Assembly (NCBI RefSeq): GCF_000251145.1
Contig: NZ_AIDW01000009.1
Location: forward strand, 62,001 to 126,000
Direction of reading: 5' to 3'
DNA length: 64,000 nucleotides
From: Sphingomonas sp. PAMC 26621
GTDB taxonomy: Bacteria; Pseudomonadota; Alphaproteobacteria; Sphingomonadales; Sphingomonadaceae
The position numbers were made by a program, and so were the translations under genes. The notes beneath the pieces were generated by a model. That model saw only the letters and a list, made by a program, of their open reading frames with translations, did no database searches and was not told where the DNA came from. Of the stretch, positions 25,909-34,593 are shown one piece after another. How positions within the stretch are numbered: position 1 is the stretch's first letter; the number at the start of each line of letters is the position of its first letter.

Positions 25909-26864
25909 CAGAGGCTTTCGAAGATCGGGGTGACGCCGGTACGCTTCGCCAGTGCGGCGGTCCAGTCGGGGTTCGCGTTGAGCACGGCAAGCACGCGCGG
26001 ACCGATTCGGTGATTCGCCGGGGCGGGCGGCGGGGTGCGTTCGATTCGCCGCAGCAGCGCCCGCGCGGCAGTCGCGGCGGGATCGGCGCGGAGCAGCTCG
26101 GGGAGCGAGGCGCGCGGACGGCGACGGATGATCTGGACGAAGCCGAAGCCGTTCATCGCGGTCCGGTCGAACGGTTGCGGCAACCCTGTGTCGATCGCGG
26201 CATCCACCGCGGCGCGCGCGGCCTTGCCGGTGAGCGTCGGGAAATCGATCCCGATCGACCCGCCGATGTCCATCCGCACGATCGCCGCCGCGACCGCCTT
26301 GGCCGCCGCCAGCGCAAGCGGTTCGAGCGGGGGATACCCATCGACGTCGAACAAAGTCATCGCCGGCGTCGGGCTCATCCTGAGCGCGCCGCCGACCGCG
26401 CCATGGAACACGATGTCGCCGGTCATCGCTTCCTCGAGCACTTCGGACCAGCCTGCGGCTTCGAGCAGGTCGGGTTCATGCGCATGAACCGTGCGGACCG
26501 GGATGCCGCTTGCGGTGATTCGTGCGAACAGGTCCGGCCCGTCGCGCGTCGGGCCATCGGCGGGGGCGACGCGCGGGAGTTTGGTGCGACCCGCTTCCGG
26601 GATTACCTCGCGGACGAGTTCGACCGTCAGCGTCGCGCCTTGCGTGATGCCGGGGGGCAGGGGCGCAAGCACAGCCTCGCCGCCGTCGAAGCGGACGCGG
26701 CCCTCGCGCCCCTTGACGGTGATCTCGACCAGTCTGGCGGGGAACACCGCGCCCAGGCGCGGGCCGGGGCGATCCAGTTCGATCCGCGCTTCGACGATCG
26801 TGCCGTCGACGACCAGCGCGGCGCGGGTTTCGCCGATTCCGGCCTCGTGCAGCCACTCAGCCAA
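25908..26864 (-). CDS. Ribonuclease E/G-family protein (short form)
   Basis: A 318-residue protein with recognisable RNase E/G catalytic-core features: FHGAVGGALRMSPTPAMTLFDVDGYPPLEPLALAAAKAVAAAI and RMDIGGSIGIDFPTL correspond to the metal-binding DNase-I-like subdomain (Asp in FDVDG and IGIDFP). The S1 RNA-binding domain and the C-terminal scaffold of RNase E are missing, and the N-terminus is reduced. Short members are regularly found beside maf and yacG in alphaproteobacteria; activity is less well documented than for Rne/Rng. It overlaps maf by 8 bp, so they are one operon. Confidence 0.82.
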   Translation of the reverse strand: MAEWLHEAGIGETRAALVVDGTIVEARIELDRPGPRLGAVFPARLVEITVKGREGRVRFDGGEAVLAPLPPGITQGATLTVELVREVIPEAGRTKLPRVAPADGPTRDGPDLFARITASGIPVRTVHAHEPDLLEAAGWSEVLEEAMTGDIVFHGAVGGALRMSPTPAMTLFDVDGYPPLEPLALAAAKAVAAAIVRMDIGGSIGIDFPTLTGKAARAAVDAAIDTGLPQPFDRTAMNGFGFVQIIRRRPRASLPELLRADPAATAARALLRRIERTPPPAPANHRIGPRVLAVLNANPDWTAALAKRTGVTPIFESL

Positions 26865-27426
26865 GCGGCACGCCGGCTGCGAGCAGCAATGCGCGGGTTT
26901 CGAACAATGGCAGCCCGATCACCCCCGAATGCGACCCCGACAGGAACCGCACGAACGCCTCGGCCCGCCCCTGGATGGCATAGCCGCCTGCCTTGCCCAG
27001 CCCTTCGCCACAGGCGACATAGGCGTCGATCTCGGCGGGGGAGAGCGGCTTGAACGCGACGATCGTGTCCGACAACCGCGTGCGGAGCTTGCCCGCGGCG
27101 TCCACCACGCTGACCGCGGTAAGACAGTGGTGGCGGCGGCCCGACAGCGCGGCCAGCATCGTGCGGACCGTGGCCTCGTCTTCGGCCTTGCCGAGGATCC
27201 GGCGGCCGAGCGCGATCGTCGTGTCGCCCGCGAGGATCACCTCGCCCGCGCCACGCTCCACCGCGCGCGCCTTGGCCTCCGCGATCCGCGTCACGTAGAC
27301 GCGGGGCGGTTCGGCCTTGAGCGGGCTTTCATCGATGTCGGGCGCGGCGATGCGGCCAGGCGTCACCCCGAGCCGCGCGAGCAGGTCGCGGCGGCGCGGC
27401 GAGGCGGAGGCGAGGACGAGCGTCAT
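26857..27426 (-). CDS. maf: Maf family nucleoside triphosphate pyrophosphatase
   Basis: A 189-residue Maf/HAM1-like protein. LVLASASPRRRDLLARLG is the diagnostic N-terminus (substrate-binding SxSPRR), ILAGDTTIALG the central Asp motif and GGYAIQGRAEAFV the C-terminal conserved segment. Maf proteins hydrolyse dTTP, UTP or modified pyrimidine/7-methyl-GTP nucleotides to monophosphates. I start at ATG 27426, where the fold begins. It lies 43 bp after infA on the same strand, and infA-maf-RNase-yacG is likely one transcription unit. Confidence 0.93.
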   Translation of the reverse strand: MTLVLASASPRRRDLLARLGVTPGRIAAPDIDESPLKAEPPRVYVTRIAEAKARAVERGAGEVILAGDTTIALGRRILGKAEDEATVRTMLAALSGRRHHCLTAVSVVDAAGKLRTRLSDTIVAFKPLSPAEIDAYVACGEGLGKAGGYAIQGRAEAFVRFLSGSHSGVIGLPLFETRALLLAAGVPLG

Positions 27427-27469
27427 GGCAGTGTCTTCCCGGGCGATCCCGCCTGCGGAAGCGGCGCCG

Positions 27470-27688
27470 TCACTTGAAGCGATAGGTGATCCGACCCTTG
27501 GTGAGATCATACGGCGTCAATTCCACCAGCACCTCGTCTCCGACGAGGACGCGGATGCGGTTCTTGCGCATCTTGCCGGCGGTATGGCCGAGAATTTCGT
27601 GGTCGTTTTCGAGCTTTACGCGGAACATGGCGTTGGGGAGAAGCTCCACCACCTGTCCACGCATTTCGAGCAGTTCTTCCTTGGCCAA
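27470..27688 (-). CDS. infA: Translation initiation factor IF-1
   Basis: A 72-residue S1/OB-fold protein: [46 protein letters not shown] and [11 protein letters not shown] are almost invariant in IF-1. The start is TTG at 27688, because IF-1 proteins begin with (M)AKEELLE and no ATG/GTG is available there; AGAGG lies 5 nt upstream. IF-1 binds the A site of the 30S subunit during initiation. It is the first gene of the infA-maf-RNase-yacG group. Confidence 0.95.
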   Translation of the reverse strand: MAKEELLEMRGQVVELLPNAMFRVKLENDHEILGHTAGKMRKNRIRVLVGDEVLVELTPYDLTKGRITYRFK

Positions 27689-27793
27689 ACAAACCTCTAG
27701 CGATGTTGCGGAAATATGGAACGCGGCCCTTAGCCGAAGGTGCGCCAAAAGGAAAGCGCGGGGGTGCGGGGCTGCGGATATGCCTCCTTCACT

Positions 27794-27892
27794 CCGTCAT
27801 CCCCGCGGAGGCGGGGATCCATACTGGCTGGCTGGGGTGTTTGTTCTTGGAGATCTCGAATCAATGGATCTCCGCGTGCGCGGGAATGACGG
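27794..27892. repeat. Palindromic repeat, family B copy 1
   Basis: Starts CCGTCATCCCCGCGGAGGCG and ends CGCGGGAATGACGG; the two arms are inverted copies around a variable middle. A second copy lies at 42962-43058. It is intergenic, upstream of infA and downstream of the epimerase gene. Confidence 0.85.
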
Positions 27893-27934
27893 ATGGGGGA
27901 AGTGGCGGGGAGAAGGAAGGGCGCGCCCTAGCCG

Positions 27935-28357
27935 TCAGTCGTGGGCGTCGACCGGCGTTTCCATCAGCTCGACCAAGACGCCGCCCATGTCGCGTGGATG
28001 CACGAACACGATCGGCGTTCCGTGTGCGCCGATTCGCGGTTCGCCGAGAAGGGTCGCGCCCTTCGCCTTCAGGTCGGCGACCGCGGCATGGATATCGGGC
28101 ACCTCGAAACAGACGTGATGCTGCCCACCCGCCGGATTCTTGCGGAGGAACCCCGCGATCGGCGAGCCGTCGTCATACGGCTCGATCAGTTCGATCTGCG
28201 TGTTGGGGGTATCGATGAAGCAGACCTTCACCCCCTGCGCCGGAAGGTCGAACGGCTCGCCGATCTGCGTCGCGCCCATCAGGTCGCGGTAGATCGCAAT
28301 CGACTTCTCGATCGACGGAGTCGCGATGCCGACATGGTTGAGGCGGCCGAACTGCAT
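27935..28357 (-). CDS. mce: Methylmalonyl-CoA epimerase
   Basis: A 140-residue vicinal-oxygen-chelate protein. Metal ligands are expected at His8 (LNHVGIA), His80/81 (GGQHHVCFEV) and Glu130 (GGVLVELMETP). It interconverts (2S)- and (2R)-methylmalonyl-CoA between propionyl-CoA carboxylase and methylmalonyl-CoA mutase; both partners are encoded about 15-20 kb away in this window (43939 and 47910). Length is normal for the family. It follows a small secreted-protein gene with a 3-bp gap. Confidence 0.93.
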   Translation of the reverse strand: MQFGRLNHVGIATPSIEKSIAIYRDLMGATQIGEPFDLPAQGVKVCFIDTPNTQIELIEPYDDGSPIAGFLRKNPAGGQHHVCFEVPDIHAAVADLKAKGATLLGEPRIGAHGTPIVFVHPRDMGGVLVELMETPVDAHD

Positions 28358-28360
28358 CGT

Positions 28361-28903
28361 CTATTTCTCGTCTGCGGGCGTCGGCTTGGCAGCCGGCGCT
28401 GCCACCGGAACCGCCGACCGTGCCGGTACGACCCCGAGTTCGTAGCCGCAGGCAGCCAGCACGCGCTTGACCGGCGCATCGGTTGCCGGTCCCGTAAACG
28501 TCGCGTCGATCGGCGTATTGTCGGGATTGATCACGCGGACCTTGATCGCCTTGCCATGCGCAAGCTGCGCGGCGAGCGTGGTGACGATCGCATCCTGGCT
28601 GGTGAACGCGCCACTTCCGGGGAACTGCCAGTTGGACCCGAGCCAGCCGTTATCGTCGATGTTCATCGACACGGGCCGCGGGAGCGCGGCCGGGAAGCCA
28701 CCGCGCGGAATGAACTGGATCGAGACGATCTTCTCGCTCGCGGCATCGCACCGCACCACCAGCCGTGCCGCGCCGTCCAGCGACCAGACCGACGCCGACG
28801 TCGCCGTGCTCGTGCCGTTGACCCTGGTCGTAACCCCCCACGGGGCCGGAACCGGTGCGGGTGTCGGCGTTGCGGCCTGAAGGAGCAGGGCGACGAGCAG
28901 CAT
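28361..28903 (-). CDS. Secreted hypothetical protein
   Basis: A 180-residue protein starting MLLVALLLQAATPTPAPVPAP, a short signal peptide followed by a Pro/Ala linker, so it is probably periplasmic. The centre (RLVVRCDAASEKIVSIQFIPRGG, then WLGSNWQFPGSGAFTSQDAIV) is predicted to be beta-rich and vaguely recalls IalB-like or DUF-type periplasmic proteins; two Cys could form a disulfide. The C-terminus is a low-complexity Ala/Pro tail. It lies between cobS and mce with 3-bp gaps on both sides. Function unknown. Confidence 0.75.
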   Translation of the reverse strand: MLLVALLLQAATPTPAPVPAPWGVTTRVNGTSTATSASVWSLDGAARLVVRCDAASEKIVSIQFIPRGGFPAALPRPVSMNIDDNGWLGSNWQFPGSGAFTSQDAIVTTLAAQLAHGKAIKVRVINPDNTPIDATFTGPATDAPVKRVLAACGYELGVVPARSAVPVAAPAAKPTPADEK

Positions 28904-28906
28904 CGC

Positions 28907-29917
28907 TTATTTCACGCCTGCGCCGACGACGCTCTCGGGCAGATCCTTGCCGAACACGCGCTGATAATATTCCGCGACCAGCGACCGTTCGGTCTCGTCG
29001 CACTTGTTGAGGAAGGAGAGCCGGAACGCGAAGCCGACGTCGCCGAAGATCAGCGTGTTCTGCGCCCAGGTGATGACGGTGCGCGGGCTCATCACGGTCG
29101 AGATGTCGCCGTTCATGAACCCGCGGCGCGTCAGATCCGCGACACGCACCATGTTCTCGACCTCGGCCTTGCCGGTCGGCTTGTCATATTCGCCCGACTT
29201 GGCGAGCACGATCCGCGCCTCGACCGCGGCGGGCAGATAGTTGAGCGTGACGACGATGTTCCAGCGGTCCATCTGGCCCTGGTTGATCTGCTGCGTGCCA
29301 TGATAGAGGCCCGACGTGTCGCCGAGGCCGACCGTATTGGCGGTCGCGAACAGGCGGAAATACGGGTTCGGGCGGATCACGCGATTCTGGTCGAGCAGGG
29401 TCAGCTTGCCCTCGGTCTCGAGCACGCGCTGGATCACGAACATCACGTCGGGGCGGCCCGCATCATATTCGTCGAACACGAGCGCGGTCGGGGTCTGCAG
29501 CGCCCAGGGGAGCAGGCCTTCGCGGAATTCGGTGACCTGCTGGCCGTCGCGCAGCACGATCGCATCGCGGCCGACCAGATCGATGCGGCTGATGTGCGCG
29601 TCGAGGTTGATGCGGATGCACGGCCATTTGAGGCGCGCCGCGACCTGTTCGATGTGCGTCGACTTGCCGGTGCCGTGATAGCCCTGGACCATCACGCGGC
29701 GGTTATGCGCGAAGCCAGCGCAAATCGCGAGCGTGGTCGGCGCGTCGAACACATAGGCCGGGTCGAGATCGGGCACGCGCTCGTCGGCTTCGCTGAACGC
29801 AGGCACTTCCATGTCCGAATCGATCCCGAACAGGTCGCGGACTTTCACCATGCGATCGGGCGCGTCGAGGATCGTCGTCTCGCGGCTGTCGGGCTGGGTG
29901 TTGGGGATATCGGTCAT
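28907..29917 (-). CDS. cobS: CobS, AAA+ ATPase subunit of aerobic cobaltochelatase
   Basis: A 336-residue AAA+ ATPase. Walker A is GYHGTGKST (residues 79-87), Walker [11 protein letters not shown] (145-154), and sensor 1 [33 protein letters not shown] near the N-terminus is specific to CobS. With CobT and CobN it inserts cobalt into hydrogenobyrinic acid a,c-diamide. I start at ATG 29917 ([10 protein letters not shown]). The usual partner cobT does not follow; a small secreted-protein gene and mce do. B12 is required by the mutase encoded at 43939. Confidence 0.93.
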   Translation of the reverse strand: MTDIPNTQPDSRETTILDAPDRMVKVRDLFGIDSDMEVPAFSEADERVPDLDPAYVFDAPTTLAICAGFAHNRRVMVQGYHGTGKSTHIEQVAARLKWPCIRINLDAHISRIDLVGRDAIVLRDGQQVTEFREGLLPWALQTPTALVFDEYDAGRPDVMFVIQRVLETEGKLTLLDQNRVIRPNPYFRLFATANTVGLGDTSGLYHGTQQINQGQMDRWNIVVTLNYLPAAVEARIVLAKSGEYDKPTGKAEVENMVRVADLTRRGFMNGDISTVMSPRTVITWAQNTLIFGDVGFAFRLSFLNKCDETERSLVAEYYQRVFGKDLPESVVGAGVK

Positions 29918-30290
29918 GAGCTCAATCCAAAAGCCGCCCTGCAGGATCAGGGAGGTCGCGCATCGCCAAACGCATCGCCCGCGGCAAAGTCCCGCGTGCG
30001 GCGCTTCGATCTCTCCAATGCCCATTCAGGCGGGGGCGGTAAAGTTCCTAATCGTGCCGGGCGGAGGGATGACGTCCGGCTTCTTGCGCTCAAGCGCGGC
30101 GAAGCGCCGCCTTCCGGAGGTTCGGGAATCGCGTGGGAAACGCTCGACTCGGGGAGAGGCGACGGGCGCTCGGCACGGCAGCGTCATCTGCTACGAATTG
30201 CCGACCCTGGACCCCCAAGCGCGCAGGCGCGGTGGGGAAGGCACAAGGCCGGGGGCATGGCGGCGCACGCCGGCACTGGGTGGCCCGGGG
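29918..30290. other. Intergenic stretch upstream of cobS
   Basis: About 370 bp between the J-domain gene stop and cobS. It presumably holds the cobS promoter. No cobalamin-riboswitch box or other conserved RNA was recognised, and no protein-like frame. A hairpin-forming CGCGGCGAAGCGCCGC lies near 30097-30112. Confidence 0.4.
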
Positions 30291-30899
30291 TCAAGCGAAG
30301 GCGGGTGCGCCCTTCAGTTGCGTATAGGCTCCGATCACCTCCTGCAGCTTCGACTCGAAGCTCCGATCCCCGCCATTCCGATCCGGGTGATAGCGCCGCA
30401 CCAGCTCGGCATAGCGTTCGCGAAGCGCGCGCCGGTCGACGTCGGTCGCGAGCCCCAGCACCTTGAGCGAGCGCCGGTCCGCCTCCGACAACGGACGTCC
30501 GTCCTTGCGCTGCGCCTCCGCCGCGCGGCGGAACCGCGCACCGATCGCGTCGAGCGGATCATGGAAGTCGGACCATTTCGGCGGCACGTCCGCGCCCGAA
30601 TGCGCGAATGCGCGGGTCTCGCGTTCCCATCCGGAAAAGGGCCGTTGCTGTTGCTGGATCTCGTCCGGGCTCATGCCGGAGAAGAAGTTGTAGCGCGCGT
30701 TGAACGCGCGGACGTGCTCCAGGCAGAACCAGCGATATGGCCGCGGCCCTTCAAACCCGTTCGCCGGCCCCTCCTCGGGTGGCGCACGAAATTCGCCCGG
30801 TTCGGTGCAACCGGGGTGCGAGCACAGGCGTCCGGTCCCCTCCACGCGGCCGTGGAAGCGGGCATTGGGTCGGTCTTTCTTTTCGGATTCGCGCGCCAC
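30291..30899 (-). CDS. J-domain protein with N-terminal zinc-type motif
   Basis: About 202 residues. The J domain is C-terminal: LKVLGLATDVDRRALRERYAELVRRYHPDRNGGDRSF with the HPD tripeptide that stimulates Hsp70. The N-terminal half has CSHPGC and FCLEH, a possible Cys3His metal site, and a conserved aromatic segment FNARYNFFSGM. I start at GTG 30899, preceded by AGGGAG at 5 nt; a TTG 7 codons earlier is possible. This DnaJ-like type is conserved in alphaproteobacteria next to bolA and cobS. It is divergent from bolA with a 41-bp gap. Confidence 0.85.
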   Translation of the reverse strand: MARESEKKDRPNARFHGRVEGTGRLCSHPGCTEPGEFRAPPEEGPANGFEGPRPYRWFCLEHVRAFNARYNFFSGMSPDEIQQQQRPFSGWERETRAFAHSGADVPPKWSDFHDPLDAIGARFRRAAEAQRKDGRPLSEADRRSLKVLGLATDVDRRALRERYAELVRRYHPDRNGGDRSFESKLQEVIGAYTQLKGAPAFA

Positions 30900-30922
30900 G
30901 CAGGCTCCCTGAGGATGCAAAA

Positions 30923-30939
30923 GCGCCCTATATAGGCGC
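30923..30939. promoter_or_regulatory. Shared palindromic promoter core of bolA and the J-domain gene
   Basis: GCGCC-N7-GGCGC encloses the perfect 10-bp palindrome CCTATATAGG. TATATA can serve as -10 in both directions. The bolA ATG (30941) lies only about 7 nt beyond the -10, so bolA mRNA is probably leaderless. No clear -35 was seen. Confidence 0.35.
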
Positions 30940-30940
30940 G

Positions 30941-31240
30941 ATGAACGAACCTTCCAGCAGTGCCGCCGAACGCATTCCTCTCGTCGTCGAGATCGAAAAT
31001 CGTTTGAATTCCGCCCTTTCCCCCACGCGTCTCGACATCAGCAACGATAGTGCGCAGCATGCCGGGCACATGGGGGACGACGGTACGGGCGAATCGCACT
31101 TCTCGGTGACGATCGAAGCGCCCGCCTTCACCGGCCTCTCCCGGGTGCAGCGGCAGCGGCTGGTCAACCAGGCGCTGGCGGATCTGCTGCGGGATCGCAT
31201 CCACGCCCTTGCGATCCGCGCAACGGCACCGGGAGAATGA
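30941..31240 (+). CDS. BolA family protein
   Basis: A 99-residue BolA-fold protein. IVVEIENRLNSALSPTRLDISNDSAQHAGHMG-type sequence, then SHFSVTIEAPAFTGLSRVQRQRLVNQALADLL with the conserved FxGxSRVxRQRxVN motif, and IHALAIRATAPGE at the end. BolA proteins work with monothiol glutaredoxins in Fe-S cluster/iron sensing. I start at ATG 30941. It ends in an ATGA overlap with the GST gene. Confidence 0.93.
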   Translation: MNEPSSSAAERIPLVVEIENRLNSALSPTRLDISNDSAQHAGHMGDDGTGESHFSVTIEAPAFTGLSRVQRQRLVNQALADLLRDRIHALAIRATAPGE

Positions 31241-31953
31241 CCGTGCGGTACGGGCTGTGGTATTGGCCGAGTATCCAGGGACGCGGAGAATTCATCCGGT
31301 TGCCGATGGAAGCCGCCGGGATCGACTATGTCGATTGCGCGCGCGAACAGGGAGTCGAGGCGCTCGTCGCCAATCTCGAAAAGAATGCCGCGAAGCGCGG
31401 GTCGTTCGGGCCGCCGTATCTCGAGCTCGACGGGATGGTGATCGGCCAGGTCGCCAACATCCTGCTGTACCTGGGGGAGCGGCATCATCTCGCGCCGTCA
31501 AACATGGCGGACCGGCTGTGGCTCAACCAGTTGCAGCTGACGATGTCCGACATGGTCGCCGAGATCCATAACGTCCACCATCCGGTCGACATGATGGCCT
31601 ATTACGAGGACCAGAAGACCGCCGCCCTGGGCGCGGCCGATGCTTTCCGCGACGAGCGGATCCCGAAATTCTTCCGGCACTTCGAACAGGCCGCTGCGTC
31701 GCACAAGGGGGACTGGCTGGTCGACCATCGCTGGACCTATGCCGACACGTCGCTGTTCCAGCTGGTCGAGGGGCTGCGCTACATGTTCCCCAAGCGGATG
31801 GCGACGATCGAGGGCGATTATCCGCGCGTGATCGCGATCCACGATCAGGTCGCCGAATTGCCGGGGATCCGCGCCTATCTCAAAAGCGAGCGCCGCCTGC
31901 CGTTCTCGACCGAGGGCATCTTCCGCCATTATCCCGAGCTGGACGGCGAATGA
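31237..31953 (+). CDS. Glutathione S-transferase
   Basis: A 238-residue GST. The thioredoxin-like N-terminal domain begins YGLWYWPSIQGRGEFIRLPMEAAG (Tyr/Ser region binding glutathione), with QVANILLYLGERH as the conserved end of domain 1. The C-terminal all-helical domain has WLVDHRWTYADTSLFQLVEGL, with the N-capping Asp. It resembles Sigma/Mu-like bacterial GSTs. It is coupled by ATGA overlaps to bolA upstream and to a Nudix gene downstream. Confidence 0.9.
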   Translation: MTVRYGLWYWPSIQGRGEFIRLPMEAAGIDYVDCAREQGVEALVANLEKNAAKRGSFGPPYLELDGMVIGQVANILLYLGERHHLAPSNMADRLWLNQLQLTMSDMVAEIHNVHHPVDMMAYYEDQKTAALGAADAFRDERIPKFFRHFEQAAASHKGDWLVDHRWTYADTSLFQLVEGLRYMFPKRMATIEGDYPRVIAIHDQVAELPGIRAYLKSERRLPFSTEGIFRHYPELDGE

Positions 31954-32408
31954 GCGGCGAGGGCATTGCGCGCGCGCTGCGCCCGGCGGCGCGTATCCTG
32001 TTGCGCGACGCGGCCGACCGCGTGCTGCTGTTCCGTTTCGACCCCGACGACCGCCCGCCCTTCTGGTGCACCCCCGGCGGCGCGCTCGACCCGGGCGAGG
32101 ATTATGCGACCGCGGCGCGGCGCGAGCTGATCGAGGAAACCGGGATCCATGCCGACCCCGGCCCCGAAGTGTTGCAACGCGACGTCGAGTTCATCACGAT
32201 CGAGGGCGTGCCGGTGAGCGTGGACGAACGCTATTTCCATGTGCGGACCGACGCGGATGCGATCGACACGGCTGGCCACACCGCGCTCGAACAGCGCGTG
32301 ATGACGCGCTGGCGCTGGTTCACGCCCGCCGAATTGGTCGCGCTCGACGAACCCTATTTTCCAAGCGATCTCAGCGAGATTCTCGCGGCTCTGGAGCCTG
32401 ACCTGTGA
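31950..32408 (+). CDS. Nudix hydrolase
   Basis: A 152-residue protein with an exact Nudix box GALDPGEDYATAARRELIEE followed by TGI (GX5EX7REUXEEXGU). It hydrolyses nucleoside diphosphates linked to another moiety; the substrate cannot be predicted from this. Short overlaps with the GST and pirin genes put it in a bolA-GST-nudix-pirin operon. Confidence 0.92.
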   Translation: MSGEGIARALRPAARILLRDAADRVLLFRFDPDDRPPFWCTPGGALDPGEDYATAARRELIEETGIHADPGPEVLQRDVEFITIEGVPVSVDERYFHVRTDADAIDTAGHTALEQRVMTRWRWFTPAELVALDEPYFPSDLSEILAALEPDL

Positions 32409-33307
32409 CCAATGACGATCTGATCCTCCAGACGATCACCCCGGTGACGCACGACCTCGGTGGCTTCAAGGTGCATCGCACGCTGCCGTCGCGGCCACGC
32501 ACGATGGTCGGGCCGTTCATCTTCTTCGACCAGATGGGGCCGGCGGTGCTGAGCGTGGGCGAGGGGATCGACGTGCGGCCGCATCCGCATATCAACCTCG
32601 CTACAGTGACGTACCTTTTCGCGGGCGCGATCGACCATCGCGATTCGATCGGGAGCCTCGCGACGATCGAGCCCGGCGCGGTCAATCTGATGACCGCCGG
32701 GCACGGGATCGTCCACAGCGAGCGTTCGCCCACGGCCGAGCGCGCGCACGGGCCGGAGCTTTCCGGGATCCAGACATGGATCGCGCTTCCCGAAAAGGAC
32801 GAGGAGATGGACCCAGCGTTCGAACATGTTGCGCGCGATCGTTTGCCGACCGTGGAGACGCCGGGGGCACAGGCGCGGGTGGTGATGGGGAGCCTGTGGG
32901 GCGTGACCGCCCCGACCACGACCTATGCCAGTACGATCTATGCGGACATCCTGCTCGCGCCGGGCGGATCGGTCCCGATCGATGCGGCCGCCGATGAACG
33001 CGCGATCTACGTCGCGATGGGGGAGGCGACCCTCGACGGGATGAAGCTCGAGCCGATGATGCTTTACGTGCTGCGCCCCGGCATCGCGGCGACGCTGCGT
33101 TCGGCCGATGGCGGGCGCGTGACGCTGTGCGGCGGCGAGGCGTTCACGACCCCGCGGCACGTCTGGTGGAATTTCGTCTCGTCGCGCCGCGACCGGATCG
33201 ACGAAGCCAAGCGCGCCTGGACCGCGGGCGAATTCGCGCGGGTGCCGGGGGACGAGAAGGAGTGGATTCCGATCCCGGCGGTGCCGAAGACGGTGAGCTA
33301 TCCGTAA
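32405..33307 (+). CDS. Pirin family protein
   Basis: A 300-residue bicupin. The metal ligands of the N-terminal cupin are His60 and His62 (RPHPHINLATVTYLF), His104 and Glu106 (GHGIVHSER), as in human pirin and E. coli YhhW. These can act as quercetin 2,3-dioxygenases or redox-sensing cofactors. It starts at GTG 32405 overlapping the Nudix stop (GTGA). It is the last gene of the bolA operon, and is followed by a family A palindrome. Confidence 0.92.
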   Translation: MTNDDLILQTITPVTHDLGGFKVHRTLPSRPRTMVGPFIFFDQMGPAVLSVGEGIDVRPHPHINLATVTYLFAGAIDHRDSIGSLATIEPGAVNLMTAGHGIVHSERSPTAERAHGPELSGIQTWIALPEKDEEMDPAFEHVARDRLPTVETPGAQARVVMGSLWGVTAPTTTYASTIYADILLAPGGSVPIDAAADERAIYVAMGEATLDGMKLEPMMLYVLRPGIAATLRSADGGRVTLCGGEAFTTPRHVWWNFVSSRRDRIDEAKRAWTAGEFARVPGDEKEWIPIPAVPKTVSYP

Positions 33308-33315
33308 GTCTGCTT

Positions 33316-33423
33316 AAGCCCCTCCCCTTCAGGGGAGGGGTTGGGGGTGGGGACGTGTCTCGCAGAGAGCTTAGTTCTGCTGGACTCCCCCACCCCAACC
33401 CCTCCCCTGAAGGGGAGGGGCTT
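33316..33423. repeat. Palindromic repeat, family A copy 1
   Basis: Arms of about 37 bp, AAGCCCCTCCCCTTCAGGGG... and its inverse ...CCCCTGAAGGGGAGGGGCTT, enclose a variable 30-35 bp centre. Each arm itself contains the hairpin CCCCTCCCCTTCAGGGGAGG. It lies between the pirin and hydrolase genes. Confidence 0.9.
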
Positions 33424-33449
33424 TAGAAGAACAAAAAAGGGAGAGAGAC

Positions 33450-34337
33450 ATGGCTGAGGACCTGCACCGGATCGACCTGCCCACCGGGGTGACGCTCGAC
33501 GTCGCGACTGCGGGCGACGTGGCGAACCCGCCGATCATCCTGCTCCACGGCTTTCCCGAATCGCACCGCACCTGGCGCGCGGTGATGCCGGACCTGGCGC
33601 GCGACCATTTCGTGATCGCACCCGACCAGCGCGGGTTCGCGCGCTCGTCCAAGCCCTCGGAAATCAGCGATTATACCCCCGACAAGATCGTCGCCGACCT
33701 GCTCGCGCTTGCCGACCATTTCGGGATCGCCCAGTTTACGCTGGTCGGGCACGACTGGGGCGGTGCGATCGCGTGGATGGCGGCGTTGCAGAACCCCGAC
33801 CGGATCACGCGCCTCGTCATCATCAACGCACCGCACCCCTTCGTCTTCCAGAAGACGCAGTTCGACGACATGGCGCAGCGCGAGGCGAGCCAGTACATCC
33901 GCGCCTTCCGCAATCCCGATCTCGAAAAGCATATCGACAGCATCGGCCTGTCGGCGTTCTTCGACGGCAGCTTCCTGAAGCACACCGATTTCGACAGGAT
34001 CGCGGACGAGAAACCGATCTATCTCGACCAGTGGAGCCAGCCCGGTGCGCTGACCGCGATGCTCAACTGGTATCGTGCGAGCGCGATCATCGTCCCCGCG
34101 ATGGACGAGACGCCCGAACGCCCCGCGTTCCTCGACGCGCCGTTCCCGCCGGTGCGACAGCCGACGCTGGTGATCTGGGGGATGAAGGACGCCGCGTTGT
34201 TGCCAAGCCAGCTCGAGGGGTTGGACGCGCTGGTGCCGGATCTGACCGTACAGCATGTCGATGCGGGGCATTTCGTGCCGTGGGAGAATGCGCCTGCGGT
34301 GGTCGCGGCGATCCGGGGGTGGTTGGGGGATAACTGA
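33450..34337 (+). CDS. Alpha/beta hydrolase, epoxide hydrolase/haloacetate dehalogenase-like
   Basis: A 295-residue alpha/beta hydrolase. The oxyanion-hole motif is [27 protein letters not shown] follows, and the nucleophile elbow GHDWGG carries Asp as nucleophile, which points to an epoxide hydrolase or dehalogenase rather than an esterase. The C-terminal His is in [11 protein letters not shown] cap domain of about 100 residues lies between. The gene has its own GGGAGAG Shine-Dalgarno after a family A palindrome. Confidence 0.88.
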   Translation: MAEDLHRIDLPTGVTLDVATAGDVANPPIILLHGFPESHRTWRAVMPDLARDHFVIAPDQRGFARSSKPSEISDYTPDKIVADLLALADHFGIAQFTLVGHDWGGAIAWMAALQNPDRITRLVIINAPHPFVFQKTQFDDMAQREASQYIRAFRNPDLEKHIDSIGLSAFFDGSFLKHTDFDRIADEKPIYLDQWSQPGALTAMLNWYRASAIIVPAMDETPERPAFLDAPFPPVRQPTLVIWGMKDAALLPSQLEGLDALVPDLTVQHVDAGHFVPWENAPAVVAAIRGWLGDN

Positions 34338-34379
34338 AAGCCTGCGCGGTTGGTTATGGGCGCTTCTAAATGACAGCCG

Positions 34380-34483
34380 CTTCCCCGGCGAAGGCCGGGG
34401 CCCAGTAGCGAAGGTTTTTGTTACCGCGCGCGGCGCTCTCTTGCCGCTGTTTCGCGACTGGGCCCCGGCCTTCGCCGGGGAAG
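34380..34483. repeat. Palindromic repeat, family D copy 1
   Basis: CTTCCCCGGCGAAGGCCGGG at one end and its inverse at the other, total 104 bp. The copy inside thiL (39895-39998) has the same length. It is followed directly by a purine-rich tandem repeat. Confidence 0.88.
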
Positions 34484-34592
34484 AAGGTAGAAGGAAGAAG
34501 GGGGAAGCGAGAAGGGGGAAGGAAGAAGGAAGAAGGAAGAAGGGGGAAGCGAGAAGGGGGAAGGAAGAAGGAAGAAGGAAGAAGGGGGAAGG
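34484..34592. repeat. Purine-only 42-bp tandem repeat
   Basis: About 2.4 copies of a 42-bp unit built from GGAAGAAG, GGGGGAAGCGAGAAG and similar blocks; nearly all A and G on the + strand. The period is clear from the repeated AAGCGAGAAGGGGG at 34505 and 34547. It sits between the family D palindrome and the DUF2332 stop. Related purine tail sequence follows the family D copy in thiL. It could form triplex DNA and may vary in copy number. Confidence 0.85.
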
Positions 34593-34593
34593 C

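Noticed and set aside
28361..28903. CobT partner of cobS
   Set aside because: The product is a small secreted protein with no VWA domain or acidic region of CobT.
34484..34592. CRISPR array
   Set aside because: The repeats are directly adjacent 42-bp units without unique spacers, and there are no cas genes.
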